NCBI GenBank assembly: GCA_021157985.1
Contig: JAGGVM010000077.1
Coordinates: forward strand, 1-7,867
Direction: 5' to 3'
Origin: Nitrososphaerota archaeon
Lineage (GTDB): Archaea; Thermoproteota; Nitrososphaeria_A; Caldarchaeales; Wolframiiraptoraceae
Length of the DNA: 7,867 nucleotides
Part shown: positions 1 through 6,437 of the stretch, in pieces
Layout: each line of letters begins with the position of its first letter
Position numbering within the stretch: the stretch's first letter is position 1
Notes under the pieces: model-generated
The model's database searches: none
The model's input: only the letters and a program-made list of their open reading frames with translations
What the model was told of the DNA's origin: nothing
Position numbers and translations under genes: made by a program

Positions 1-611
1 CCGAATGGGTGGACTACCGCGGCCATGGCTACTCCACGGGTCCTCGGATAAGGCCTATGCTTCGCCTCCATCCAATGATACTTCTTACCGGCCTTTAGGA
101 AGGGCTTATCCTTCATCCCTCCACCAGCGACAACTCCCACCATCGCGAAGCATCTGGAATTAAGCTCGATAACCTTCTTCGATGGAAGCGAGACTATGGT
201 CCGGTCTCCAAGCTGCGAGGTAACCGTCGCGTAGGTTCCCGGCGCGCGGACGAGCTTTCCGCCGTCTCCGGGCTCGTGCTCGATCATCGAGATAACGGTT
301 CCCTCCGGTATGTTCTTCAGCGGCAGGATGTTCCCGGGCTTGACCTCCGCCTGCTCGCCGATCTGGATGAGCTGGCCCACGTACATCCCCTCGACCGCCA
401 CAACGGGGAACTTCGTCCCATCCTCCAAGGCTATCTCCGCGACCGGGGCGCCTCTGCCCGGATCATGCTCCAAGCTCTTCACGATCCCTATCAGCAGGGA
501 TTTCCCGGCGATTAGGTGGGTCGGGTAACCGACCTTATACTTCCTCCTAAGCGATGCCCTGAAGGTGGGCGATCCCCTGCCGAGCCTCTGAGCCCTTATC
601 CGCTTACCCAT
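1..611 (-). CDS. rpl2p: 50S ribosomal protein uL2 (L2), 3' end cut by window edge
   Basis: Large-subunit protein that binds 23S rRNA near the peptidyl transferase centre and helps subunit joining. Translating the minus strand from the ATG at 611-609 gives 203 full codons and then leaves the window, so the C-terminal part (usual archaeal length about 240) is missing. Visible family signatures are MGKRIRAQRLGRGSPTFRAS at the N-terminus, HDPGRGAPVA (49-58), the VEGMYVGQ segment (73-80), PGDGGK (114-119), VAGGGMKDKPFLKAGKKYH (161-179) and RTRGVAM (190-196). A GGTGGAG Shine-Dalgarno-like sequence lies just upstream of the ATG, and an in-frame stop at 632-630 rules out a longer form. It follows uL23 by 64 bases, as in the archaeal ribosomal cluster. 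Odd point: the loop after AMxxV reads A-A-V-V-H, where the family usually has N-x-V-D/E-H (see findings). Identification is very secure. Confidence 0.97.
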   Translation of the reverse strand, partial: MGKRIRAQRLGRGSPTFRASLRRKYKVGYPTHLIAGKSLLIGIVKSLEHDPGRGAPVAEIALEDGTKFPVVAVEGMYVGQLIQIGEQAEVKPGNILPLKNIPEGTVISMIEHEPGDGGKLVRAPGTYATVTSQLGDRTIVSLPSKKVIELNSRCFAMVGVVAGGGMKDKPFLKAGKKYHWMEAKHRPYPRTRGVAMAAVVHPF

Positions 612-675
612 CCTGCTCCACCTACGCGCTTACTCTTTCCAGCTTCCCTCGCTCCAGCCTATTAGGATTCCGGGT

Positions 676-936
676 TTAGAGGATTCCGAGCTCGACGGCT
701 AGGTCGGCCGCCTTGTACTCGGGCTTGAGCTTGACGTAAGCCTTCTTCTCCCCATGCGGGGTTATCATCGTGTTCACCCTGTCGACCTTCACTCCGTAGA
801 GCTCCTCGACCGCGCGCTTCACGTCGTTCTTCGTCGCCCTCAAATCAACTATGAAGGTTATCTTGTTCTCCCGCTCGATCAGGGAGACCGCGTCCTGGGT
901 TATCACGATCCTCTTAATTATCTCAGACGACCTCAT
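676..936 (-). CDS. rpl23p: 50S ribosomal protein uL23 (L23)
   Basis: Large-subunit protein at the polypeptide exit of the tunnel, where signal recognition particle and other nascent-chain factors dock. The 86-residue product is a typical full-length archaeal uL23. It has an N-terminal strand region ([16 protein letters not shown], 6-21), the conserved [16 protein letters not shown] helix (36-51), and the closing [16 protein letters not shown] hairpin (55-70) that contacts rRNA. Its ATG (936-934) overlaps the stop of uL4 as ATGA, which implies translational coupling within a shared message. Nothing is missing or out of place. Confidence 0.97.
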   Translation of the reverse strand: MRSSEIIKRIVITQDAVSLIERENKITFIVDLRATKNDVKRAVEELYGVKVDRVNTMITPHGEKKAYVKLKPEYKAADLAVELGIL

Positions 937-1769
937 GCAAGCTCACCCAGAAACCTCTCGTCAAGCTTCTCGAAAGCGGATCTGCTCCAGATAGTGAGCC
1001 TCCCGGGCTTCGCTCCAGGGGCGAGGTGGAGGACGCTTAGGTCGCTGAGCCTGACGACGCTTACCCCCGGCAGGTTATCCGCCGCCTCCTTTATCCCCTT
1101 ATCCTCGGAGACGACGATCAGGGGGCCGACCCTCCGCTTATACCTCCTACCCCTCCGCTTACCCTTTCCAGCCCGGATCTTCTTCTCCCTGCATCTCTCA
1201 AGCTCCTCCGAGAGCCCGATCCGCTCCAAGAGCTCCCTGAGCTCCCTAGTCTTCGCCAGCGACTCAACCCTGTCCTCGACGACCACCGGCAGATCCAGGT
1301 CATCGGGAACCCTGTGACCCCTGGCCCTAACGGCCTCCTTGCTCCCGGTATAGGCGACGGCGACGAGGAGGGCTGCGCGCTTCTCCTTCTCGTTCAAGTC
1401 CTTGTGGATCTTCTTCTCCGGGACCGGTGGGTGGCCGGGCCTGCCTCCGACGACGAAGTTCACCATCCCGCCGGCCAGGTGCTTCCCGGTTCCAGACGCC
1501 TTTATCCTCGAAACCCTGGCCATCCCATAGCCTGCTCCAAGCGACTCGACCGAGTACTTGTGGCCCGAGCCCTTGAAGGCTCCCTTAGGCTGGAGGGTGT
1601 GGGTCTGGAGATGGATGAAGGCTTTCCAGACCAGGTCCTCTCTCAGGGGCGCTAGGAAGGCTTTGGGGAGCTTTATCTCGCCGGCTACTCCCCCATCTAG
1701 CCCTAGAACCGGCACCTTACGCTCCCCGGCCTTCGACGCGTTCAGCAGCAGTTCCACGAGCACGCTCAT
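933..1769 (-). CDS. rpl4p: 50S ribosomal protein uL4 (L4, archaeal/eukaryotic L4e type)
   Basis: Large-subunit protein whose long loop lines the exit tunnel constriction together with uL22. The 278-residue product carries [18 protein letters not shown] (34-51), the tunnel loop with GGRPGHPP (108-115), a very basic stretch [15 protein letters not shown] (197-211) and the C-terminal [13 protein letters not shown] (249-261), all typical of archaeal L4. The start chosen is the ATG at 1769-1767, preceded by GGGAG five bases upstream and by a TATA-like box about 33 bases upstream. A GTG at 1715-1713 (codon 19) also has GGGGAG six bases upstream and would begin nearer the core fold, so an 18-residue shorter form is possible. 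The stop overlaps the uL23 start by four bases. Confidence 0.97.
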   Translation of the reverse strand: MSVLVELLLNASKAGERKVPVLGLDGGVAGEIKLPKAFLAPLREDLVWKAFIHLQTHTLQPKGAFKGSGHKYSVESLGAGYGMARVSRIKASGTGKHLAGGMVNFVVGGRPGHPPVPEKKIHKDLNEKEKRAALLVAVAYTGSKEAVRARGHRVPDDLDLPVVVEDRVESLAKTRELRELLERIGLSEELERCREKKIRAGKGKRRGRRYKRRVGPLIVVSEDKGIKEAADNLPGVSVVRLSDLSVLHLAPGAKPGRLTIWSRSAFEKLDERFLGELA

Positions 1770-1797
1770 CTAAGCTCCCGAAAAAGACCTGCACCCC

Positions 1798-1807
1798 AAT
1801 ATTTAAC
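1798..1807 (-). promoter_or_regulatory. TATA-like box upstream of uL4
   Basis: Minus strand reads GTTAAATATT, with its centre about 33 bases before the uL4 ATG. This spacing suits an archaeal TATA box driving a message with a leader of only a few bases. It lies between uL3 and uL4, so it would give uL4-uL23-uL2 a second promoter. Confidence 0.5.
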
Positions 1808-1828
1808 CCGATAGCCTCGGAAACCCCG

Positions 1829-1842
1829 AGAAAGAATAAAAA
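1829..1842 (-). terminator. T-rich tract after uL3
   Basis: Nine bases after the uL3 stop the minus strand reads TTTTTATTCTTTCT. Archaeal transcription often ends in such T-rich tracts without a strong hairpin. A short CTCGG/CCGAG stem follows (about 1816-1830). It could end or weaken uL3 transcription before uL4. The evidence is base composition only. Confidence 0.35.
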
Positions 1843-1850
1843 GGGATCTC

Positions 1851-2831
1851 TTAAGCCGGGATCCCCGCGTAGAGGACTTCAGGGGCCTCCATGGGCTGAG
1901 GAGGCTTCGCGGGAGCCCTTAGGACGATCGGCCTCTTAGGGGTCCCGGGCACGGTTCCCTCGAGGAGCACGCACTCCGTCTTGATCACCCCGAAGTGGGG
2001 GAACCCTCCCTTAGGCGTGAGCTTCGATCCATCCTCCTCCACCAAGAGGACGCGCTTATTGAACTCGGTTCTCCGATGATATCCGAGCTGCCCTGGCCTC
2101 GGAACCGTGTAGGGGACGTAGCCCGGGGTCCTGCCCCCGATCGCTCCGACCACTCTCCTGCCCTTCCGCTTCTTCCTCGGAAGCACCTTGACCCCGAACC
2201 GCTTAACAACTCCCGCGAATCCCTTACCCTTCGTGACCGCTATGACGTCGACGAAGTCCCCGGGCTTGAAGACGTCTCCTATCCTAAGCTCCTCGCCGAG
2301 CTTTGAGACCGCGAACTCCAGGGCCTTAACCGGGTCACCGCCCACCTTTATCTCCAGGAGATCCGGCTTCTTCTTCGAGAGCCCGGCGAGCTTCGGGAAA
2401 GCCATTCCGAGGATCCTGACCTCCGCGACCGAGTCCTTAACCTGCTCAAGCTTCTTCAAGCCCTCGTCCTCGTTCGGCCTCCAAGTCGGGATCTTCCTCC
2501 TAACGTCCTCCGGAACATTCTTGCTCCAAACCCTCGTAAGCTCCCTCAGCGAATTATTCTCCTCGGCGTAGGCGACGACTCCGGCGACGAGCATGGGCGG
2601 AGCGGCCACGACGGTCGCAACCCTCGCAACCTCCTGGCCCTGGGTCGGAGAATTAGGGGTCGTGTCGATGAAGTAGGCTGTTAGGTGGCCTGCCTTATAT
2701 CCGAGGAAGCCGAGGGGCTTCGGATCGCCCTCGTAGGGTGGCCAGTACTTCACCTTGGGGACTATCCTGCTCGCCCTAGCCCTCGGGTAGTAGGCGAGCG
2801 ACCCCGCCCTCGGCCTCGAGTCCTTAACCAT
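1851..2831 (-). CDS. rpl3p: 50S ribosomal protein uL3 (L3)
   Basis: Early-assembling large-subunit protein that reaches toward the peptidyl transferase centre. The 326-residue product is close to the usual archaeal length. Signatures are RPRAGSLAYYPRARASRIVP (6-25), the KGKGFAGVVKRFGVK segment (201-215), GQLGYHRRTEFNKRVL (247-262) and the closing GTVPGTPKRPIVLR (292-305). A Pro/Ala-rich C-terminal tail follows. The ATG at 2831-2829 has a GAGG-type ribosome-binding sequence about eight bases upstream, and a TATA-like box (minus strand TATTTATC) lies about 36 bases upstream. It is the first gene of the ribosomal cluster here, divergent from the gene at 2920. Downstream, 81 bases separate it from uL4, which is loose for this cluster. 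Confidence 0.98.
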   Translation of the reverse strand: MVKDSRPRAGSLAYYPRARASRIVPKVKYWPPYEGDPKPLGFLGYKAGHLTAYFIDTTPNSPTQGQEVARVATVVAAPPMLVAGVVAYAEENNSLRELTRVWSKNVPEDVRRKIPTWRPNEDEGLKKLEQVKDSVAEVRILGMAFPKLAGLSKKKPDLLEIKVGGDPVKALEFAVSKLGEELRIGDVFKPGDFVDVIAVTKGKGFAGVVKRFGVKVLPRKKRKGRRVVGAIGGRTPGYVPYTVPRPGQLGYHRRTEFNKRVLLVEEDGSKLTPKGGFPHFGVIKTECVLLEGTVPGTPKRPIVLRAPAKPPQPMEAPEVLYAGIPA

Positions 2832-2862
2832 TTTCTTTCCTCTGCTAACCCGAAGCCGCGAA

Positions 2863-2870
2863 GATAAATA
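2863..2870 (-). promoter_or_regulatory. TATA-like box for uL3
   Basis: Minus strand TATTTATC, about 36 bases before the uL3 ATG. A GAGG ribosome-binding sequence lies between box and start, so a short-leader transcript is expected. It forms one half of the divergent promoter region 2832-2919. Confidence 0.55.
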
Positions 2871-2887
2871 GGTTCCGGGGGTTTCTG

Positions 2888-2896
2888 CTTAAATAC
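2888..2896 (+). promoter_or_regulatory. TATA-like box for the unknown gene at 2920
   Basis: Plus strand CTTAAATAC, centre about 28 bases before the ATG. With usual archaeal spacing, transcription would start at or next to the ATG, giving a leaderless message. No ribosome-binding sequence precedes this ATG, which agrees with that view. Confidence 0.6.
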
Positions 2897-2919
2897 GTCG
2901 AAGCCGAGTTGATTAACGC

Positions 2920-3402
2920 ATGAGGGGAAGGGTTCTCTCGGTAACCAAGGAGATCGTGAACCTGATCTCGGGGAAGAACGTGGTCGGCCTCGCGTCGCAT
3001 CGGCACTTCCAGCACGAGCGGGCGGTCTACCTCAGACATGGGAAATGCGGGTTCGCGATCGACGTCGTCGTAGAAGACAAGGAGGGGAGAAAATTGTACG
3101 CGGTCCTGGTCGAGGCGGAGGCCAAGCGGACCCGGAGGAAGTTCAAGTCCTTCATGGAGCTCGGGGGAACCGTCACCTACCAGCTCTCGGAGAAAGCCGG
3201 CGACAAGCTCAAGATAAAGCGCAGGAAGCTCACCTACAGGAAGGGGGAGGAGTTCTTCAAGCAAGCCGAGCTCGTGAGAGCGGCCTTCTACGAGAAATAC
3301 AGGGAGCTGAAGCTGGCGGAGGGAGTTGAGCCCGCGAAGATCGACGAGGAAACCTTCCACGCCGCCGGAATAAGCCCGGACGAGACCTTACTCGGGGTCT
3401 GA
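2920..3402 (+). CDS. conserved-looking protein of unknown function; faint PD-(D/E)XK-like pattern
   Basis: I do not recognise this 160-residue protein. It is basic and soluble, with no signal peptide or membrane segment. The N-terminal third has a helix-like stretch (VTKEIVNLI, 8-16) and a His-rich patch SHRHFQHER (26-34). A predicted strand AIDVVV (46-51), a charged turn and a second strand YAVLVEAEAK (60-69) follow, an order reminiscent of the D...(E/D)xK core of PD-(D/E)XK nucleases (D48, E67, K69). The rest is Lys/Arg/Glu-rich helix (about 96-135). The ATG sits about 28 bases after the centre of a TATA-like TTAAATA box, fitting a leaderless message. The stop is 17 bases before, or overlaps, the start of the asparagine-synthetase-like gene, so the two probably share a transcript. 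That it is a real gene is likely; its nuclease nature is only an inference. Confidence 0.82.
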   Translation: MRGRVLSVTKEIVNLISGKNVVGLASHRHFQHERAVYLRHGKCGFAIDVVVEDKEGRKLYAVLVEAEAKRTRRKFKSFMELGGTVTYQLSEKAGDKLKIKRRKLTYRKGEEFFKQAELVRAAFYEKYRELKLAEGVEPAKIDEETFHAAGISPDETLLGV

Positions 3403-3419
3403 GAAAGCCGAAAACAGGC

Positions 3420-4679
3420 TTGATAGCGCTGGCCCTCTCGGAGAGCTGGGAAGAAGCCGCGGAGCAAGTCGCCGAGATAGCGGCAAAGCAGAAACACAGG
3501 ACCAGAAAACCCGCTAGGATGATCCTCCTCGAAACCGAGCTAGGCTACGCGGTCGCATACGCGCAGGAAGCGCGCTCGGCCGGAAACACCCTGACCATCT
3601 ACCACGGCTTCTTCAAAGACCCCTCAACCCCGCGGAGGCTGGCCGAAGCCGAGACGCCTAGGGAAATAGGCGAGATCCTCAGGGAGGCCCCGGGATTCTA
3701 CTCAGGCGCGATCATAGCCGAAGACCGGGTCACCCTCTTCAAGGACCACGCAGGCCACATGCCGCTCGCATACCGGCTGAAAGGCCGGGGAATCGCAGCA
3801 GCCCTCGAGAGACAGGCCCTAGGCTTCGAGGCCGAGCAGCTTCCACCCGGCGCGCTCCTCACCGTAAGCAAGGCAGGAGTCGAGCTCGAGAAATGGTATA
3901 AGCCCTCGAAGCGGGAGGTCGAGGACCCGGTCGCGGCGCTCGCCTCGGCGCTCTCCTCAGCCGCCGAAGACCTAATCCCCGAGGGATCCTCGATAACCTT
4001 CTCCGGAGGCCTCGATAGCTCTCTCCTAGCGTTCCTGGCCTCGAGGAGCGGGAAGCAGGTCGAGCTGATCTCGGTGGGCTACGAGGGATGCTTCGACCAC
4101 GAATCGGCCTCCGAGGCCGCCTCCCTCCTAGACCTAGACCTCAAGCTCGTCAGAATAGGGGACGAAGACCTGGCCCAAGCCGTCAAGCTCCTGGAGAAAA
4201 TGCTCCCTAAGAAGGGGTTAATGGACCTGGCCCTCGCCTCGATCTTCTACCACGCGTCGAAGAACTCGGGAAGCCGCGTCCTGATAGCGGGCCAGGGAGC
4301 CGACGAGCTCTTCGGCGGATACTGGAAATACGCTGAAGCCTTGGAGAAGGAGGGCTTGGAGCGGGCCAGCGCCCTCATGGAAAGCGACGTGGAAAACCTC
4401 TACCTCAACAACCTCGAGCGAGACGAGCTCGCCTCGGCCCTCGGAGGCTCAGCCCTAATCGCGCCATACCTCGACCGAGAGATCTACGACCTCGCCCTCT
4501 CGATCCACCCATCCCTGAAGCTCAAACGGGTCAACGGGGAAATAGTTAGGAAATGGGTTCTGAGGAGGGCGGCGGAGAGGCTCGGGCTCCCCAAGCCCCT
4601 GGTTGAGAGACCTAAGAAGGCGGCTCAATACGGATCCGGCGTCCTCAAGAGGCTTAGAAAAATCCTCGGGAAAACCTGA
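3420..4679 (+). CDS. asparagine-synthetase-like (AsnB family) protein with decayed glutaminase domain
   Basis: AsnB-family enzymes adenylate a carboxylate with ATP and transfer nitrogen to make an amide; the usual product is asparagine from aspartate. The C-terminal synthetase domain is intact: PP-loop SGGLDSS (195-201), AGQGADELFGGY (290-301), the IAPYLDREIYDLALS segment (347-361) and LRRAAERLGLPKPLVERPKK (381-400). Residues 1-160 resemble a worn class II glutamine amidotransferase domain: GFYSGAIIAEDRVTLFKDHAGHMPLAYR-like pattern at 92-119 and LPPGALLTV (141-149), but no catalytic Cys2 and YHG (61-63) in place of the usual N-G motif. It may therefore use free ammonia or another amine, or make a different amide. 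The start is uncertain: TTG at 3420 is the only standard start codon before the in-frame stop at 3327. A CTG at 3399 would overlap the upstream stop and add LRKPKTG. At 419 residues it is shorter than glutamine-using AsnB. Exact substrate unknown. Confidence 0.9.
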   Translation: MIALALSESWEEAAEQVAEIAAKQKHRTRKPARMILLETELGYAVAYAQEARSAGNTLTIYHGFFKDPSTPRRLAEAETPREIGEILREAPGFYSGAIIAEDRVTLFKDHAGHMPLAYRLKGRGIAAALERQALGFEAEQLPPGALLTVSKAGVELEKWYKPSKREVEDPVAALASALSSAAEDLIPEGSSITFSGGLDSSLLAFLASRSGKQVELISVGYEGCFDHESASEAASLLDLDLKLVRIGDEDLAQAVKLLEKMLPKKGLMDLALASIFYHASKNSGSRVLIAGQGADELFGGYWKYAEALEKEGLERASALMESDVENLYLNNLERDELASALGGSALIAPYLDREIYDLALSIHPSLKLKRVNGEIVRKWVLRRAAERLGLPKPLVERPKKAAQYGSGVLKRLRKILGKT

Positions 4680-4683
4680 GCAA

Positions 4684-4690
4684 GTTTATC
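4684..4690 (+). promoter_or_regulatory. TATA-like box for the HD-domain gene
   Basis: GTTTATC directly after the stop of the AsnB-like gene, centre about 30 bases before ATG 4717. It supports that ATG as the start and suggests the HD gene can be transcribed separately from its upstream neighbours. Confidence 0.45.
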
Positions 4691-4716
4691 AGCCTTCCAA
4701 GCAGGCGAGTAAGTCG

Positions 4717-5256
4717 ATGAAGGAAGCGGTCCTGAAGGTCTACGAGAAGATCCTGGGCCTCAAGAGGCTTAAGCGAACCGGCTGGATCCAGCGGGGGATC
4801 CCGGACCCCGAGTCGGTCGCGGCCCACAGCTACGCCGTCGCCCTCCTATCCATAATCCTCGCGTACATCAGGGGGATAAACCCCGCCGACGCCGCCCTAA
4901 TAGCCCTAATCCACGACCTACCCGAAGCCGATACAGGCGACCTAACCCCGCAAATGAAGAAGAACGCGGAGAACCTAAGCGAGCTGGAGCTCCAGGCGAT
5001 AAAGAAGCTCGCGGAAGCCGTGCCCGAGCCCGCCGCCTCAAAGATCCTAGAAGCATGGACCAGGTATAGGGAGGGATCCGACGCCGCCGCTAGGCTCGTC
5101 CGAGCGGTCGATAAGCTGGAGATGGGGCTTCAGGCCCTGGCCTATATCCGCGGAGGACACCCGGAGGCCTCGGAGATTTATGAGTCCGCCTTGAAGGAGG
5201 TCGAGGACGATGAGCTCAGGTCGATTCTGAGGGAGGCCGCGGGCGAGCTAACTTAA
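4717..5256 (+). CDS. HD-domain phosphohydrolase, HDDC2/YfbR-type 5'-deoxynucleotidase
   Basis: The family removes phosphate from (deoxy)nucleoside 5'-monophosphates using a divalent metal held by an HD motif, and so acts in nucleotide salvage and pool balance. The 179-residue product shows the whole motif set: RTGWIQRGIPDPESVAAHS (20-38) with metal ligand H37, LIHDLPEADTGDLTP (64-78) with H66-D67 and acid E70, and VRAVDKLEMGLQALAY (128-143) with D132. Length is near that of human HDDC2 and E. coli YfbR. I chose ATG 4717 over an upstream in-frame ATG at 4603, because the extra 38 residues lie inside the preceding gene and have no family character, and because a TATA-like TTTAT sits about 30 bases upstream of 4717. 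It lies 37 bases after the AsnB-like gene and 28 before priL. The substrate (dNMP versus NMP) cannot be told from sequence. Confidence 0.92.
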   Translation: MKEAVLKVYEKILGLKRLKRTGWIQRGIPDPESVAAHSYAVALLSIILAYIRGINPADAALIALIHDLPEADTGDLTPQMKKNAENLSELELQAIKKLAEAVPEPAASKILEAWTRYREGSDAAARLVRAVDKLEMGLQALAYIRGGHPEASEIYESALKEVEDDELRSILREAAGELT

Positions 5257-5259
5257 TAC
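5252..5259 (+). promoter_or_regulatory. TATA-like box for priL
   Basis: CTTAATAC overlaps the stop codon of the HD gene and is centred about 29 bases before the priL ATG, fitting a leaderless or short-leader start. A second AT-rich stretch (CTTATAC, 5274-5280) is too close to the ATG to serve. Confidence 0.45.
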
Positions 5260-5284
5260 CCTTGGAGGAAGCCCTTATACTTGG

Positions 5285-6367
5285 ATGGCGACCGCCGATA
5301 AGCTGCCGATCCTCGCGAAGTACCCCTTCCTCCCCGAGGCCAAGCAGCACCTCGCGCTCCACGGGCTAACCCTCGAAAGCTTCTCAGACCCGGCTTACTC
5401 GAAGATAGTCGAACGGGCTAAGTCGAGGATCTTGGACGCGATAAACTACGGGGACAGGATTGGGCCATGGGACCTCTCAGACGATGAGCTCGTCGAGCTC
5501 GCGTCCTTCCCCCTCGCAATAGCGATGATAGCCGCGATAGGCGATAAACGGCTCGCCAGGAGGTTCGCTTTAGCCGAGTCGGCGCTGGCCGTGAAGCTCC
5601 TCGAGAAGGAGAGCGAGGACGTGGTCTTGGGAATAGCTCGGAGGATCTTCGGCCTCGATGTCCAGGTCGAGCGGAGGAGGGTCGGCGGATTAGAATACGA
5701 TTACTCCCTAGGCCTAAAGGATTATCTCAGGGGGGCCATGGGCTTCAACAAGCCCGAGTGGAAGCTCGTGAACAGGGTCCTGGAGAGGGGAAGGGTCCTC
5801 GTGACCTCCCGCGAGCTCATAAGGCTCCTGAAGGATCGGATCATGGAATACATCCTAGGCCTCGTCGAGAAGGCTGGGAGGATCAAGGCGCTTCCAAAAC
5901 CCCTCGAAGACGCGGTAAAAGAGATAAGGGAAAACATTCCGTCCGACGTCTTCCAACTAGACCTGGAATCCGTGAAGGCCGGCCCTGAGACCTGGCCCCC
6001 CTGCATGCGCGCGATCCTCGAAAAGCTCAAGGCAGGGGAAAACGTGAGCCACTTCGCGAACTTCGCCTTCGCTGCCTTCCTGGCTAACATAGGCTTCAAA
6101 CCCGAGGAGATAGTCAAGTTCTACGCCTATAGGCCGGACTTCAACCCCAGGATAGCGAGATACCAGGTCGAGCACATAGCGGGGCTCAGGGGAAGCCGAA
6201 CCAAATACATGGTCCCGAGCTGCAGCACCATGCGGACGAACGGGCTCTGCGTAAAAAACGGCGAACTATGCGGAAACATCAAAAACCCGCTAACCTACTA
6301 CAGAAGACAGCTGAGAAAACGGCTCCTATCAAAGAAGGAGGAGAAGAAAGAGGACAAAACCGCTTGA
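5285..6367 (+). CDS. priL: DNA primase large subunit PriL (archaeal/eukaryotic type)
   Basis: Non-catalytic partner of PriS; it carries an Fe-S domain and supports primer initiation and length control in DNA replication. The 360-residue product has the helical N-terminal region seen in archaeal PriL and a C-terminal Fe-S domain. Four Cys are placed as expected for a 4Fe-4S cluster: C240 (in WPPCMRAILEKL), C313 (in KYMVPSCSTM), C322 (in NGLC) and C329 (in LCGN), followed by NPLTYYRRQLRKR. These are the only Cys residues in the protein. A Lys/Glu-rich tail ends it. ATG 5285 lies about 29 bases after a TTAATA box that overlaps the stop of the HD gene. GGAGG at 5264-5268 is too far upstream (about 16 bases) to be an ideal ribosome site, so a leaderless or short-leader start is favoured. 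PriS is not in this window. Confidence 0.97.
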   Translation: MATADKLPILAKYPFLPEAKQHLALHGLTLESFSDPAYSKIVERAKSRILDAINYGDRIGPWDLSDDELVELASFPLAIAMIAAIGDKRLARRFALAESALAVKLLEKESEDVVLGIARRIFGLDVQVERRRVGGLEYDYSLGLKDYLRGAMGFNKPEWKLVNRVLERGRVLVTSRELIRLLKDRIMEYILGLVEKAGRIKALPKPLEDAVKEIRENIPSDVFQLDLESVKAGPETWPPCMRAILEKLKAGENVSHFANFAFAAFLANIGFKPEEIVKFYAYRPDFNPRIARYQVEHIAGLRGSRTKYMVPSCSTMRTNGLCVKNGELCGNIKNPLTYYRRQLRKRLLSKKEEKKEDKTA

Positions 6368-6395
6368 CCTGAGGACCGCTCCCCCGGCTCGTTTG

Positions 6396-6409
6396 TAAAA
6401 AATATATCC
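6396..6409 (+). promoter_or_regulatory. TATA-like box for the membrane protein gene
   Basis: TAAAAAATATATCC in the 70-base gap after priL is the most AT-rich stretch of the right half. Its centre is about 35 bases before ATG 6438. An independent promoter for the membrane protein is likely. Confidence 0.6.
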
Positions 6410-6437
6410 TGCCTTAAGCCCTCTCTTCCCTTCAGGG

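Noticed and set aside
276..528. Two plus-strand open frames opposite uL2
   Set aside because: Both are antisense shadows of the uL2 coding region, which translates cleanly on the minus strand.
754..1317. 187-residue plus-strand open frame
   Set aside because: It runs antisense to the certain uL23 and uL4 genes and is Ser/Leu/Arg-rich with no family features.
2845..3360. 171-residue open frame on the minus strand opposite the unknown gene
   Set aside because: It fully shadows the plus-strand gene, lacks a promoter of its own, and has a low-complexity Leu/Pro/Glu composition typical of an antisense frame in GC-rich DNA.
3403..4679. Lasso-peptide or similar RiPP cluster around the AsnB-like gene
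   Set aside because: No short precursor peptide, protease or RRE-like partner is visible nearby; only the loss of the Cys is shared.
4603..4716. Upstream in-frame ATG giving the HD protein 38 extra residues
   Set aside because: The extension lies mostly within the AsnB-like gene and lacks family character; a TATA-like box points to ATG 4717.
5722..6117. 131-residue minus-strand open frame inside priL
   Set aside because: It is a shadow of priL, whose Fe-S cysteines and family motifs are unmistakable.
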